11,300 nucleotides of DNA from a bacterium (GCA_021157815.1 JAGGVT010000184.1:1-11300); one strand, 5' to 3'. Positions 1 through 7,643 are shown, counted from the first letter of the stretch. A program made the numbers and translations. The notes: generated by a model from the sequence alone, not told the origin.

Positions 1-63
1 AAGAATATTATAGTTCCTGATGGCCAGACTCTTGATACTGGAATCATATATCTGTACGTGTAG
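1..63 (+). CDS. 3' end of a truncated gene, C-terminal 20 residues only
   Basis: Frame 1 is open from the first base of the window to a TAG at 61-63 and ends in ...GQTLDTGIIYLYV. The short tail, with its pattern of a polar turn followed by alternating hydrophobic residues, looks like the last beta-strands of an Ig-like or carboxypeptidase-regulatory-like module. Twenty residues are too few to assign a family. A strong terminator starts 27 bp after the stop codon and supports a real gene end here. The gene would be the last of a + strand transcription unit that lies mostly outside the window. Confidence 0.5.
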   Translation, partial: KNIIVPDGQTLDTGIIYLYV

Positions 64-90
64 CAATTCAGATTGATATGTAAATTCAAA

Positions 91-113
91 CCCCGCATAA
101 CGCGGGGTTTTTT
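91..113 (+). terminator. rho-independent terminator after the first partial gene
   Basis: A 6-bp GC stem (CCCCGC at 91-96 with GCGGGG at 102-107) closes a 5-nt loop ATAAC and is followed directly by six T (108-113). Three A before the stem (88-90) can pair with the first T, so the hairpin could also work weakly on the other strand. It lies 27 bp after the TAG at 61-63, the normal place for the end of that transcript. Confidence 0.85.
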
Positions 114-125
114 GTTGCTTTTTAA

Positions 126-324
126 TTTGTACCCGGTACAAATGGCGCTTTTTTAGGAGGCTATATTTTGCATTTATACAAATTAGTTATTATGAAATTA
201 GTTTGACAGTTATTTCGTTAGCGTCTTCCAAATAAAATTCATCACTTTTTTAAAAATACTTGAGAGCGTGTCATTCCGACCCCTCGACTGCGTCGAGTGT
301 CGCGCCATTCGTACCCGGTACCAA
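126..324. repeat. MITE-like element with terminal inverted repeats and TTAA flanks
   Basis: The ends 126-148 and 302-324 are imperfect inverted repeats that match at 20 of 23 positions without a gap. Both carry the core GTACC(C/G)GGTAC followed by AATGGCGC toward the inside. Each terminal repeat is itself nearly palindromic. TTAA stands immediately outside both ends (122-125 and 325-328), consistent with a 4-bp target duplication, although TTAA is palindromic and short. The interior is AT-rich and encodes nothing visible. Near its right end, CTCGAC-TGC-GTCGAG (about 282-296) makes a small extra inverted repeat. The element has no transposase, so it would be non-autonomous. Without further copies it could also be a chance structure. 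Confidence 0.5.
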
Positions 325-650
325 TTAATTCACTATATCTCGATTGTCCTCCAGGACCATCTTCCATTACATATGCAATTACCGCAAGCCTGCCTGATCA
401 GACAGGTGAACCATACGAAATAAGCGAAATGCCATCATCAGGCATTCTGACACCAACCGGCGGATTGGCAACCATCAGCTGCCGAGTGGATGACCATCAG
501 GATGATGTTTATGATATTTCCAGCTCGCGCTATTCAGGCGGCATTGTGGAAGGCACCGGATGTATTAATGCTGATGCCCCGACAATTCTCGATTTTGACA
601 GCAGCCGTTCAGATATGGGCTGCTACGGCGGTCCGGGCTGGGATTGGTAG
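297..650 (+). pseudogene. Chimeric remnant: lipoprotein fragment fused to a beta-helix-type C-terminal tail
   Basis: The open frame starts at a GTG (297) inside the inverted-repeat element and has no Shine-Dalgarno site or signal peptide. From Ser12 to Val71 (nt 330-509) it matches residues about 174-233 of the neighbouring lipoprotein at 781-2790. By hand count 44 of 60 positions are identical, with shared runs YAITASLPD, EISEM, ATISC and DHQDDV. The N-terminal lipobox, the paired-cysteine domain and the propeller are all missing. After nt 510 the sequence changes to a tail ending in SRSDMGCYGGPGWDW. That tail resembles the C-terminal end of right-handed parallel beta-helix (choice-of-anchor Q type) secreted proteins, which commonly finish with a DxGxYGGP-like motif. 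The best reading is a decayed fusion left by deletion or recombination. A small expressed protein is unlikely but not excluded. Confidence 0.65.
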
Positions 651-700
651 AATCAAAATTTATAAGCCAACTAGTTTTTTTAGTAATATCCATACTAATT

Positions 701-709
701 TGCTATAAT
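701..709 (+). promoter_or_regulatory. Extended -10 promoter for the 669-aa lipoprotein gene
   Basis: TGCTATAAT is a perfect extended -10 element (TGN followed by TATAAT at 704-709), in an AT-rich stretch 72 bp upstream of the ATG at 781. No good -35 box is seen at the expected distance (681-686 reads TAGTAA), which is tolerable for an extended -10 promoter. The transcript would start near 716 and have a leader of about 65 nt. Confidence 0.45.
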
Positions 710-764
710 TCATTTAGTCTCGACACGACTGCGGGATGTGCCAGGTTTTCTAAGCTTATAATAT

Positions 765-775
765 AAGGGAAGTGA
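765..775 (+). promoter_or_regulatory. Ribosome binding site that fixes the start at 781
   Basis: AAGGGAAGTGA resembles the Shine-Dalgarno consensus AAGGAGGTGA with one extra base and sits five bases before the ATG at 781. An in-frame GTG at 772 lies within this site and would put a start codon inside the ribosome-binding sequence, so the ATG at 781 is the likely start. That start also gives a compact lipoprotein signal peptide beginning MRYLL. Confidence 0.65.
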
Positions 776-780
776 TTTTT

Positions 781-2790
781 ATGCGTTATCTGCTAACAGT
801 TGTAACAATACTTTTGGTAATTGCGGCATTTTCGGGATGCTCCAGCTCGTCAAATACTCCAATCCAGCCGAAAACGCCGGATTTGCCTCAGGCTGAATTC
901 ACGCCGACATCCAACGGATTGCTCTATTCAGGTTCATTCGATATTGACCTTGAAACGATGAGCATCACACAGGTTGCCGACAGGCAATCCGATTTGGTTT
1001 ATGACATCACCGGATTCCTGCCGGACAAGTGCCCGGGCGGATGTTTCAGGTTTACCATTGTCGGAGTTGTCGGTACTGTGCTTGAAATTGAACTGACAAT
1101 TGAAAATCCTCTAGCCATTCAGGCTTATGATGTGCGGGTTCAATATCTCAACACATTCGGCAAGACTGTGCTGAACCCCGACAGCTATATTGATTACATG
1201 GGTACGCCGATTACAGGGATTTATCCGTTCACCGCGTTTGCGAAAGAGATAGCAAATCGCGCATTTCCAGTGGGCCCCGGCGGAATCGACACAGAAACTT
1301 TATTTCTCGATTTCCCTCCCGGTTCGCCATCCTCTGTAAACTACGCTATCACCGCGAGTTTGCCGGATAATGTCGGGGAGCCATTCGAAATCTCTGAAAT
1401 GAACCAGGCAGGCGACCTGACGCCATCCGGTGGAGCGGCAACAATTAGCTGCAAAGTCGAAGACCATCAGGATGATGTTTCAGGCGTGTATCTGAATTCG
1501 ACGCCGTTTACAGGCGCTCCTGTTCAGATGCTGCCGTCAGGTGGAGGCATTTACGAAGTCGAGATTTCCAATACAGAAGGAGCTGTAATTGGTGTCTATA
1601 ACCAGTTGATGATGGCGCTGAGTCGGAATCCCCAAAACATCAGCATATATAATTATGTGGAAATCACGGTTGTAGAGGAAGCAACTACCTCATACTGGAC
1701 ACAGTATCAGCATGACCCATCACATGCGGGGCAAACAGATGTTGTCGGACCTCAAACCAATAATGTGGAATGGTCATATCCCGGTCCCGGCACTAATGCG
1801 TTGCTTTGTGTCGAAGGTTATGACGGCGCGATTTATTTTGGAACGGTCGGAAATAATGGCCAAATCGACGCGGTTAATCCTGATGGAACAGAAAAGTGGA
1901 CATACACGCCATCAATGGCGGGAGGATGGAACAAGCCTCTTGGTGTAACGTCGGATGACACCGTTTTGTATGTCGGGCTATCGACAACCGCATTCCATGG
2001 GCGAATCGCGGGTGTTGACACAACAAATGGAAACGAACTGTGGATTACAAGTTATGATTATTCTGTTTCTGCCAACACATACGGATTGATTCTGGAAAAC
2101 GGCAATCTAATAGTCTCCGGCTCGGCTGAATCAACTGACAGCACATTATGTTTGGATAAAAACGGCAATGAGGTATGGAACACTCCAACCGGATGGAACT
2201 GGTGCACCGCTCCGGCGCAGGGACCGGATGGCACAATCTATGTGAAGTCATCCACAAGTCTGCTTGGGCTTAATCCTGATACCGGCATCGAGGAACATTC
2301 CGGATATTTTGGAGAATCAGGACTCAACACACAGGCCTGCCTCGCGGTAAGGTCGGATGGCAGTATTGTATTCGCCGGAAATATTGGAACTGATACAAAA
2401 ATGTGGTGTTTCGATGCGGATTTAAACGAGCTATGGGAACTCGAATGCGGTCCCGGACTTCCAATAGACGGTTTTGGAATTGGATTAAACGATGAAATAT
2501 ACTTCACGGTTTTTGATTCTTCTTATGATCATAGCATGTACGCGGTTGCTCCGGACGGCAGCCAGGTTGACTGGGTATATCGCGGTGTAAAGCAATGGAC
2601 TACGCCTGTTGTTGACGCTGACGGCACAATCTATTGCGGTATGATGATGGGAATCGACGCGATTAATCCTGATGGCTCAACGAAATGGTCATATACCGGG
2701 CCCGGTTTCGCGGCAAGTCCCGTTCTGTCCCATGACGGCTGCCTGTACGCGAATATGTCCGGCACGCTTTATAAATTTGCGGATTTGTAG
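781..2790 (+). CDS. Exported lipoprotein with paired-Cys N-terminal domain and PQQ-like beta-propeller
   Basis: The 669-residue product starts with a lipoprotein signal peptide: basic Arg2, a hydrophobic core, and a lipobox-like FSGC with the acylated Cys at 20 followed by serines. Residues about 65-150 form a domain with the pattern DIT-x-FL, a Cys pair at 84 and 88 (CPGGC), and a beta-rich ENP segment. The downstream paralog on the other strand shares this pattern. Residues about 170-300 form a second beta-rich domain containing YAITASLPD and VEDHQDDV. From Trp306 to the end is a PQQ-like beta-propeller with an entry box WTQ...H.GQT...GPQTNN.EW and blade repeats such as DGAIYFG, NPDGTEKW, DGTIYCG and NPDGSTKW. 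The protein is probably anchored in the outer membrane or periplasm as a binding or assembly module. Propellers of this type often lack enzyme activity, and no catalytic site is visible. BamB, another propeller lipoprotein, is much shorter and lacks the N-terminal domains. Confidence 0.88.
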   Translation: MRYLLTVVTILLVIAAFSGCSSSSNTPIQPKTPDLPQAEFTPTSNGLLYSGSFDIDLETMSITQVADRQSDLVYDITGFLPDKCPGGCFRFTIVGVVGTVLEIELTIENPLAIQAYDVRVQYLNTFGKTVLNPDSYIDYMGTPITGIYPFTAFAKEIANRAFPVGPGGIDTETLFLDFPPGSPSSVNYAITASLPDNVGEPFEISEMNQAGDLTPSGGAATISCKVEDHQDDVSGVYLNSTPFTGAPVQMLPSGGGIYEVEISNTEGAVIGVYNQLMMALSRNPQNISIYNYVEITVVEEATTSYWTQYQHDPSHAGQTDVVGPQTNNVEWSYPGPGTNALLCVEGYDGAIYFGTVGNNGQIDAVNPDGTEKWTYTPSMAGGWNKPLGVTSDDTVLYVGLSTTAFHGRIAGVDTTNGNELWITSYDYSVSANTYGLILENGNLIVSGSAESTDSTLCLDKNGNEVWNTPTGWNWCTAPAQGPDGTIYVKSSTSLLGLNPDTGIEEHSGYFGESGLNTQACLAVRSDGSIVFAGNIGTDTKMWCFDADLNELWELECGPGLPIDGFGIGLNDEIYFTVFDSSYDHSMYAVAPDGSQVDWVYRGVKQWTTPVVDADGTIYCGMMMGIDAINPDGSTKWSYTGPGFAASPVLSHDGCLYANMSGTLYKFADL

Positions 2791-2832
2791 AAGGATAACC
2801 GTAAACCGTTGAAGTGACACTGGGTTATAAGA

Positions 2833-5604
2833 TTAAAGGTCTGCGATTTTATGCAGAACACCATGCTCAATGTTTACATACATTGAACCATCATGAGCTA
2901 TAATGGGAGCAGAACCACAGCCGGTAGTAGTAAAATACCACAATAAGCTGCCGTCAGGATTAATAGCAGCCGCTCCATTTGTAGTCCCGATATAGATTGT
3001 ACCGCCAGCCCCAACGGCAGGACTTGTCCAGTAGGAAGCCCCTGTCAGACACCAATCCACCTGGCTCCCATCCGGCGCTACGGCATAAAGTTTATTTGGT
3101 CCTGTGCTTGTGGCAGTGAAATAAATCTCATCGTTTAATCCAATGCCAACTCCTGCATATGGAGAACCCTCTGTATCTTCCAGTGTCCATTGTTCATTAA
3201 GAGTGGAATCAAGACAGCAAATCAATATGTTTGATGTTTTAGAAAAATAAATGCTCATACATAAGATAATACTACCATCTGATCGGACGGCTGGTGATGT
3301 TCGCATAAAGGTCCCAGGCTGGTAATAGTAATAGCTATGAAGGGTATCACCAGTATCCGGGTCTATGGCAAGGATGTTGAATCCTGATTTTATGTAGATC
3401 ATCCCGGAAGGTCCCTGCACAGGTGAGTCGGAACCATATCCTTCAGTAGGTTTAATCCAGATTTCGTTTCCATCTTTGTCAAGGCGTAGAGTCCTATAGC
3501 AGCCATATCGCTGGCCTGAGATAACAAAATCACCGTTGTCCAGCGCCAATCCTTGATTATCCTGGGTCATGAAGTCGTAAGTCCAAAGTTCGTACCCATC
3601 GCTGGTATCAACTCCTACTATTTTACTCACCATTCCGTAGTAGCCTCCCTTTCGATCAACATATAAAACTGTATCATCTGGTGTTACTCCCAGTGGCGAA
3701 CACCAGTCCGCTGGTTCTGTTGGCCAATAGACCCATTTTTGAGAACCGTCAGGATTGACAGCATCGAGCCGTTGCGGTCCAGGTTGCCCCTCATAGCTCT
3801 TCGAGCCAAAATAGATGGTTCCATCATAACCCTCAATGACAGATAAAGGAGTTGTTCCGGATGAGTAATATTTCCACTCAATGTTGTTCGTTTGAGGACC
3901 AGTTGCACTTGTTTGTCCGTTATGATGCTTGTTGCTCATGAATTGTGTCCAGTAATGGGGAATAAACTCTACCACTTCGAAACTCACAACGGCTATGTCA
4001 GTCAGAACAAGGTTATCCGTAACACGAACCGCCGCGTAAAAAGTACCAAGGTCGTTATAAGGAAGAGATTCAATAGTGCCCACTGGCGGGATTGTTGTTT
4101 CGTCCGCACTGAAATTCGCAGGATCGCCATTTTCAATGTTGAAATCCCATTCATACATGACAATTGAGCCATCCGGATCAAATGAGCTTGCAGCGTCCCA
4201 CACAACTGTGTTACCCATTTCAATTTGGAATTGATCCGGTGCGAGGATTGCAAATGGTTCCCCACTTTGATGTTCAATTGAAATTTCAAAAGTATTATAA
4301 GTGGCGAATTCGTAGATATTGAAAAGCCCGGTAAGTGGAGACTCCAGTGGATTAACACGCTTAATGCCTTCCATTCCATTAAGCAGGGGGGACTCGTTCA
4401 ATCCCGAGAGATAATTATCGACAACCTTGACCAAACCCAGGTATGTTCCCTCATCTCCATTCGCTGAGTTGGTTATAGTGGCAGGAAACACAAGAGGATC
4501 AGAAGGATCATGGCCGGTTCCAGTTGGAGAAGAGACATCTACACTTATCGAACCGGACTCAACGCCCGGGATATCAATCCTGATATTTCTGACTGAACTG
4601 TCAGCCAGCATTTGGTCGAGAGCGTCACCAATCTCAACTCCATGATTGATATCGACAACATGAATCTCGATTTCCGCAGTCGATGAGGGATCGCCGGATG
4701 CCAGCTCATTAGTGATTATCTCAACTGAAACTTCGCTTGCAGCTTTTTTGTTGTGCTGTGGGAGCCGGTATTCGGGTGTAAACCGATCCGCCTTGCTCGC
4801 GGCGCTGACTGCGTAAGTGCAACCGACAACATAGATGAAATCAATTGGGTCGTTGCTTAGATCAAAAACATAGTCCTGATAATCGTAATCCGAACCCATC
4901 GGCATTATGAGATTTCCGGTTGGGGGAGGATTGATTACGCTTTCGAATCCCATTGGATTTGAGGGATCGAAATTGCCTTGAGAATAATCATCGAAGTGTG
5001 TTATGTATGGGTGAATTGTAGCTTCAGTCCGGAAAATATCAGAAACCGTAGCATCAAGGTAGCCGGAATAGCCATCAGCATTTACCAGTTTGAAATTTGC
5101 GACTCTTTCTTCCAGAGCATCAAACACAGAACAATCGAGATTCGAAAGCACTGTGCCTTCGATGTTAAAAACATGCAGGTCAGCGCGATTTCGTCCGGTG
5201 ATCGGCTTTGCGGGTTCACCAATGTCAAATGGGTGTTTGATTCCGATTGATACAACGAGGTTGCCATCAGAATCAAGAGCTACAGATTTAATTTTCGCGC
5301 AGTCATAACATGGCGCCATTTGGAGAAAGTTTGTTATGTCAACAACTTCAAGTACATCGGTTAACGCTGTATTGCGGATAGAGACAAGATCAGCGGCAGC
5401 TTTGGATGGGTCAATGCTGAGGTTGAACAAACCCAGCACTCCCACCCCGGATGCTGGAGAACCATCGGGAAATCGCTCTGAGATTCCAACTTTAAGATAA
5501 TTAATAGAATCAAAATTGGCTTCCGGTGTCGTTGGGTTATCGCCATGCGAACATCCCGAGACCAACAGCAATCCCAGGATTATTGCTGAAATCAAACGTA
5601 ACAT
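2833..5604 (-). CDS. Large exported lipoprotein: paired-Cys domain, PKD domain, PQQ-like beta-propeller
   Basis: The 923-residue product begins MLRLISAIILGLLLVSGC. VSGC is a good lipobox, with the lipidated Cys at 18. The start at 5604 is supported by AGGGGGT eight bases upstream (5613-5619). Residues about 85-155 repeat the DIT-x-FL domain of its convergent neighbour, with a CxxC pair at 99 and 102 and an HPF segment. Residues about 260-330 match the neighbour's second domain (YAVSAAS, VVDINHGVEIG). Residues about 450-545 are a PKD domain (FDPDGSIVMYEWDF ... VRVTDN) that the neighbour lacks. Residues 551-923 are the PQQ-like propeller, opening with WTQ...H.GQT...GPQTNN.EW and ending HKIADL against YKFADL in the paralog. 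The two genes lie tail to tail, 42 bp apart, so they probably arose by duplication followed by inversion and domain gain. The likely role is a surface or periplasmic binding protein; the ligand is unknown. Confidence 0.88.
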   Translation of the reverse strand: MLRLISAIILGLLLVSGCSHGDNPTTPEANFDSINYLKVGISERFPDGSPASGVGVLGLFNLSIDPSKAAADLVSIRNTALTDVLEVVDITNFLQMAPCYDCAKIKSVALDSDGNLVVSIGIKHPFDIGEPAKPITGRNRADLHVFNIEGTVLSNLDCSVFDALEERVANFKLVNADGYSGYLDATVSDIFRTEATIHPYITHFDDYSQGNFDPSNPMGFESVINPPPTGNLIMPMGSDYDYQDYVFDLSNDPIDFIYVVGCTYAVSAASKADRFTPEYRLPQHNKKAASEVSVEIITNELASGDPSSTAEIEIHVVDINHGVEIGDALDQMLADSSVRNIRIDIPGVESGSISVDVSSPTGTGHDPSDPLVFPATITNSANGDEGTYLGLVKVVDNYLSGLNESPLLNGMEGIKRVNPLESPLTGLFNIYEFATYNTFEISIEHQSGEPFAILAPDQFQIEMGNTVVWDAASSFDPDGSIVMYEWDFNIENGDPANFSADETTIPPVGTIESLPYNDLGTFYAAVRVTDNLVLTDIAVVSFEVVEFIPHYWTQFMSNKHHNGQTSATGPQTNNIEWKYYSSGTTPLSVIEGYDGTIYFGSKSYEGQPGPQRLDAVNPDGSQKWVYWPTEPADWCSPLGVTPDDTVLYVDRKGGYYGMVSKIVGVDTSDGYELWTYDFMTQDNQGLALDNGDFVISGQRYGCYRTLRLDKDGNEIWIKPTEGYGSDSPVQGPSGMIYIKSGFNILAIDPDTGDTLHSYYYYQPGTFMRTSPAVRSDGSIILCMSIYFSKTSNILICCLDSTLNEQWTLEDTEGSPYAGVGIGLNDEIYFTATSTGPNKLYAVAPDGSQVDWCLTGASYWTSPAVGAGGTIYIGTTNGAAAINPDGSLLWYFTTTGCGSAPIIAHDGSMYVNIEHGVLHKIADL

Positions 5605-5701
5605 GATTTAAGACCCCCTGGAAATTCAACTGATTGTAAATATATAAGATAAATCATTGTAACGTTGATTTTAGCAAAACTTTGTTATATAGGCTATACA
5701 G

Positions 5702-5874
5702 GATTGCGTCATTCCCGCGAAAGGTGCTGTTGAAAAAGGGCTGAATGTAGTGGGTAGGTCTCTGTGCCTACCCTAAATATTGGCATAAATACAAGGCAAC
5801 CACGGAGAGTTGCCCCTTCGGTCTGGGATATAATTGGCTTTTTCAATAAGCCCGAACGCGGGAATGACGGAATC
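5702..5874. repeat. MITE-like intergenic inverted repeat with two internal hairpins
   Basis: The outer 18 bases at 5702-5719 and 5857-5874 are inverted copies differing at one position and read GATT(G/C)CGTCATTCCCGCG. The pairing continues imperfectly inward to a shared TTGAAAAAG (to 5738 and from 5838), giving about 29 of 37 matched positions. Inside are two hairpins: GGGTAGG/CCTACCC (5752-5758 with 5767-5773) and GGCAAC/GTTGCC (5795-5800 with 5809-5814). GTCATTCCCGCG-type ends are common in dispersed intergenic repeats of many bacteria. No coding potential and no clear target duplication are visible. The position between divergently transcribed genes is typical for such repeats. Confidence 0.7.
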
Positions 5875-6051
5875 GTGTTTAGTGGAAAGTGAATTACCGG
5901 GCTTCAAATATTTCATTGACTTGGAAGAGAGAATCTAAAATCTAGCGGGAAAATTCTAATATTACTGCCAAACATTTTCACGTTTGCATGTCAAAGAATA
6001 TGAGGGGTAAGATATTCGTGTGTCTCAAATCTTGATGCAGGAGAATGAATC
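5875..6051 (+). other. AT-rich leader of the 519-aa gene, no confident promoter
   Basis: This stretch separates the inverted repeat from the ATG at 6052. AGGAGA at 6039-6044 is a good ribosome binding site, seven bases before the start. The only promoter-like pair is weak: TTGCAT (5984-5989), 18 bases, TAAGAT (6008-6013). A TTGACT at 5916-5921 has no -10 box at the right distance. On the other side of the repeat, 5605-5701 is the AT-rich leader of the 923-aa lipoprotein gene, and I see no convincing promoter there either. Confidence 0.35.
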
Positions 6052-7611
6052 ATGCGTAATTTAAAGATTTTATTCATCGTGATGGTGGTATTTTTTGGCT
6101 GGCTTGCCATTTCCAATGCTATTAAAAGCAGGCCGGATGACTCGGAATGGTTTGCCCAAATCTGGGATTACGCTGTCGAATCGGGCGACAGGCAGACTGT
6201 CAGGGCAACTCTTGAGGCGATTGAAAAGAAGCATGAAACCCGATTCATCCCGTCGCTTGAGAAATTCCTGACATATCGCAGGAGAACATCACCATACCGA
6301 GCACAGGCGATTTATACTCTTTATAAAGTGGGCGGTTTTAACGCGGAGGAGAATTTCAATCTTCTTCTGGTTGATAAAACGAGATTCGAAACACAACTCT
6401 GGCCTAACCAATCCCTTGAGAAATATGAAACTTTGAAATACATGCACGAGCTCGGCGTGAAACCCGGAAAATATGCGGTTGCGGAAGTTAAAAAGGACAT
6501 CTTTGAACTCGACAAACTTGGATTTCCGGATTATGTTCTTAAGCTGATGGGCGGATTGAAACTCCACGGTGTTGAATTAACCGATGAGCAGAAGAGGATG
6601 ATATCCAAGCATACATCAAACAACTGGCGTCGAGTCAAGCCTGATGTGTTGAAAATGTCGGGTATCCAACTGGATTGGGACAGCATGTTCGCGGCACAGT
6701 ATAAGAAGGAAAATGCATATGAACAAAAATTCCGCGAAATATGTGAGCTACTTGTAACTGTCAGCGATGAAGAACAAAGAAAGGAATTTTCTAAAAACAT
6801 AAATGCCGATTCAAATGAAAAAAGGATTGTCACGGTCTACAAGGTAATCGCGGGCGCCACTGTTGGCAATGAGGACGCGATTAATACAATGATTAACAAT
6901 ATGAATTTTGAATACATTTATCACAGTAAACCTGTTATTAATCTTCTTCCTGATAATGTTCTTCTGCCGATGTTTGCTTATATGCAGAAACAGGAAAGAC
7001 CCATGGATGTGTATTTTTTACCTGAATTATCAAAACGCGGTTACTATGAAATAGTTGATTCATTTTTAGATGATTGCGAGGCGTTTGGAAGGAAATGCAA
7101 AGTTGACAGCTATAAGGATAATATGGAATTGCTTAGCGGAATCTATCCTATCATGCTGTTTGACTGCGGCAAGTATCTTGATATTCTAAGTTACCAGCAT
7201 CAGAAGAATCCAGACAGGCAATATCTTGCACGAAATATTATTCAATGCCTGGAGATGAGCCGATATTCCGGTGAGTTCCCCGGCATGGATGAATGGATTG
7301 AGAATAATCCTGAGAAGTTTGTAATGGCAATTAAAACATTATTAAGGGCAAAAAAACAGGAAATATCACCCGCGCAGTTGAAAAGAGATATGGAAGTTGG
7401 GGTGATTGAAAGTCCATTAAGCTATCATTCAATAAGCTCAGCGACAACCGCGATGCTCAGGCTCGATGAAAAAACATTCAACAAGCATTTCGGCAATCCT
7501 GATAGAATGTATTTCACAAAATCAGCGTTTCTTGTCGGGAATTATTTCGGGGCTAAATGGGCATACAAAAAGAATCAGGAAAAGTTTTATAAGAGGTATG
7601 GGCGTAGGTAA
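6052..7611 (+). CDS. Exported or membrane-anchored helical protein of unknown function
   Basis: I do not recognise this 519-residue protein. It starts MRNLKILFIVMVVFFGWLA, a single hydrophobic segment (about residues 4-22) after basic Arg2 and Lys5. It may be cleaved after Ser-Asn-Ala at 23 or remain as an N-terminal anchor; there is no lipobox. The rest is soluble, rich in charged residues and predicted helical by eye. Recurrent short helix pairs (for example TRFIPSLEKFLTYRRR and YRAQAIYTLYKVGGF) suggest an alpha-solenoid of HEAT or TPR-like type, but no repeat is clear enough to name. The C-terminus is strongly basic (KKNQEKFYKRYGRR). The start is supported by AGGAGA seven bases upstream. 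It stands alone on the + strand, ending 32 bp before the convergent TPR gene with no visible terminator in between. Confidence 0.75.
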   Translation: MRNLKILFIVMVVFFGWLAISNAIKSRPDDSEWFAQIWDYAVESGDRQTVRATLEAIEKKHETRFIPSLEKFLTYRRRTSPYRAQAIYTLYKVGGFNAEENFNLLLVDKTRFETQLWPNQSLEKYETLKYMHELGVKPGKYAVAEVKKDIFELDKLGFPDYVLKLMGGLKLHGVELTDEQKRMISKHTSNNWRRVKPDVLKMSGIQLDWDSMFAAQYKKENAYEQKFREICELLVTVSDEEQRKEFSKNINADSNEKRIVTVYKVIAGATVGNEDAINTMINNMNFEYIYHSKPVINLLPDNVLLPMFAYMQKQERPMDVYFLPELSKRGYYEIVDSFLDDCEAFGRKCKVDSYKDNMELLSGIYPIMLFDCGKYLDILSYQHQKNPDRQYLARNIIQCLEMSRYSGEFPGMDEWIENNPEKFVMAIKTLLRAKKQEISPAQLKRDMEVGVIESPLSYHSISSATTAMLRLDEKTFNKHFGNPDRMYFTKSAFLVGNYFGAKWAYKKNQEKFYKRYGRR

Positions 7612-7643
7612 GTGACCTCAGCTATCTGCATTCCGTGGGAAAA

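Noticed and set aside
203-208. A perfect TTGACA inside the first inverted-repeat element, considered as an outward promoter
   Set aside because: No acceptable -10 box stands 15-19 bases downstream; the nearest TAAAAT is 24 bases away.
719-745. Similarity of the lipoprotein leader (CTCGACACGACTGCG) to the right part of the first inverted-repeat element (CTCGACTGCGTCGAG)
   Set aside because: The shared run is only eight bases (CGACTGCG) and no element end is present, so this is not distinguishable from chance.
757-762. A second TATAAT close to the lipoprotein start
   Set aside because: It is only a few bases before the ribosome binding site and has no -35 partner; a transcript from it would begin at or within the ribosome binding site.
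772-780. GTG at 772 as start of the 669-aa lipoprotein
   Set aside because: It lies inside the Shine-Dalgarno-like AAGGGAAGTGA and would leave no space for ribosome binding. ATG 781 has proper spacing and a normal lipoprotein signal peptide.
2794-2829. Possible terminator stem GATAACC with GGTTAT between the convergent lipoproteins
   Set aside because: The stem is short and AT-rich, the loop is over 20 nt and no T run follows on either strand.
4002-4379. A 125-codon minus-strand frame, and other open frames inside the 923-aa lipoprotein gene
   Set aside because: They overlap a gene with clear lipobox, PKD and propeller motifs in another frame and show no domains or ribosome binding sites of their own.
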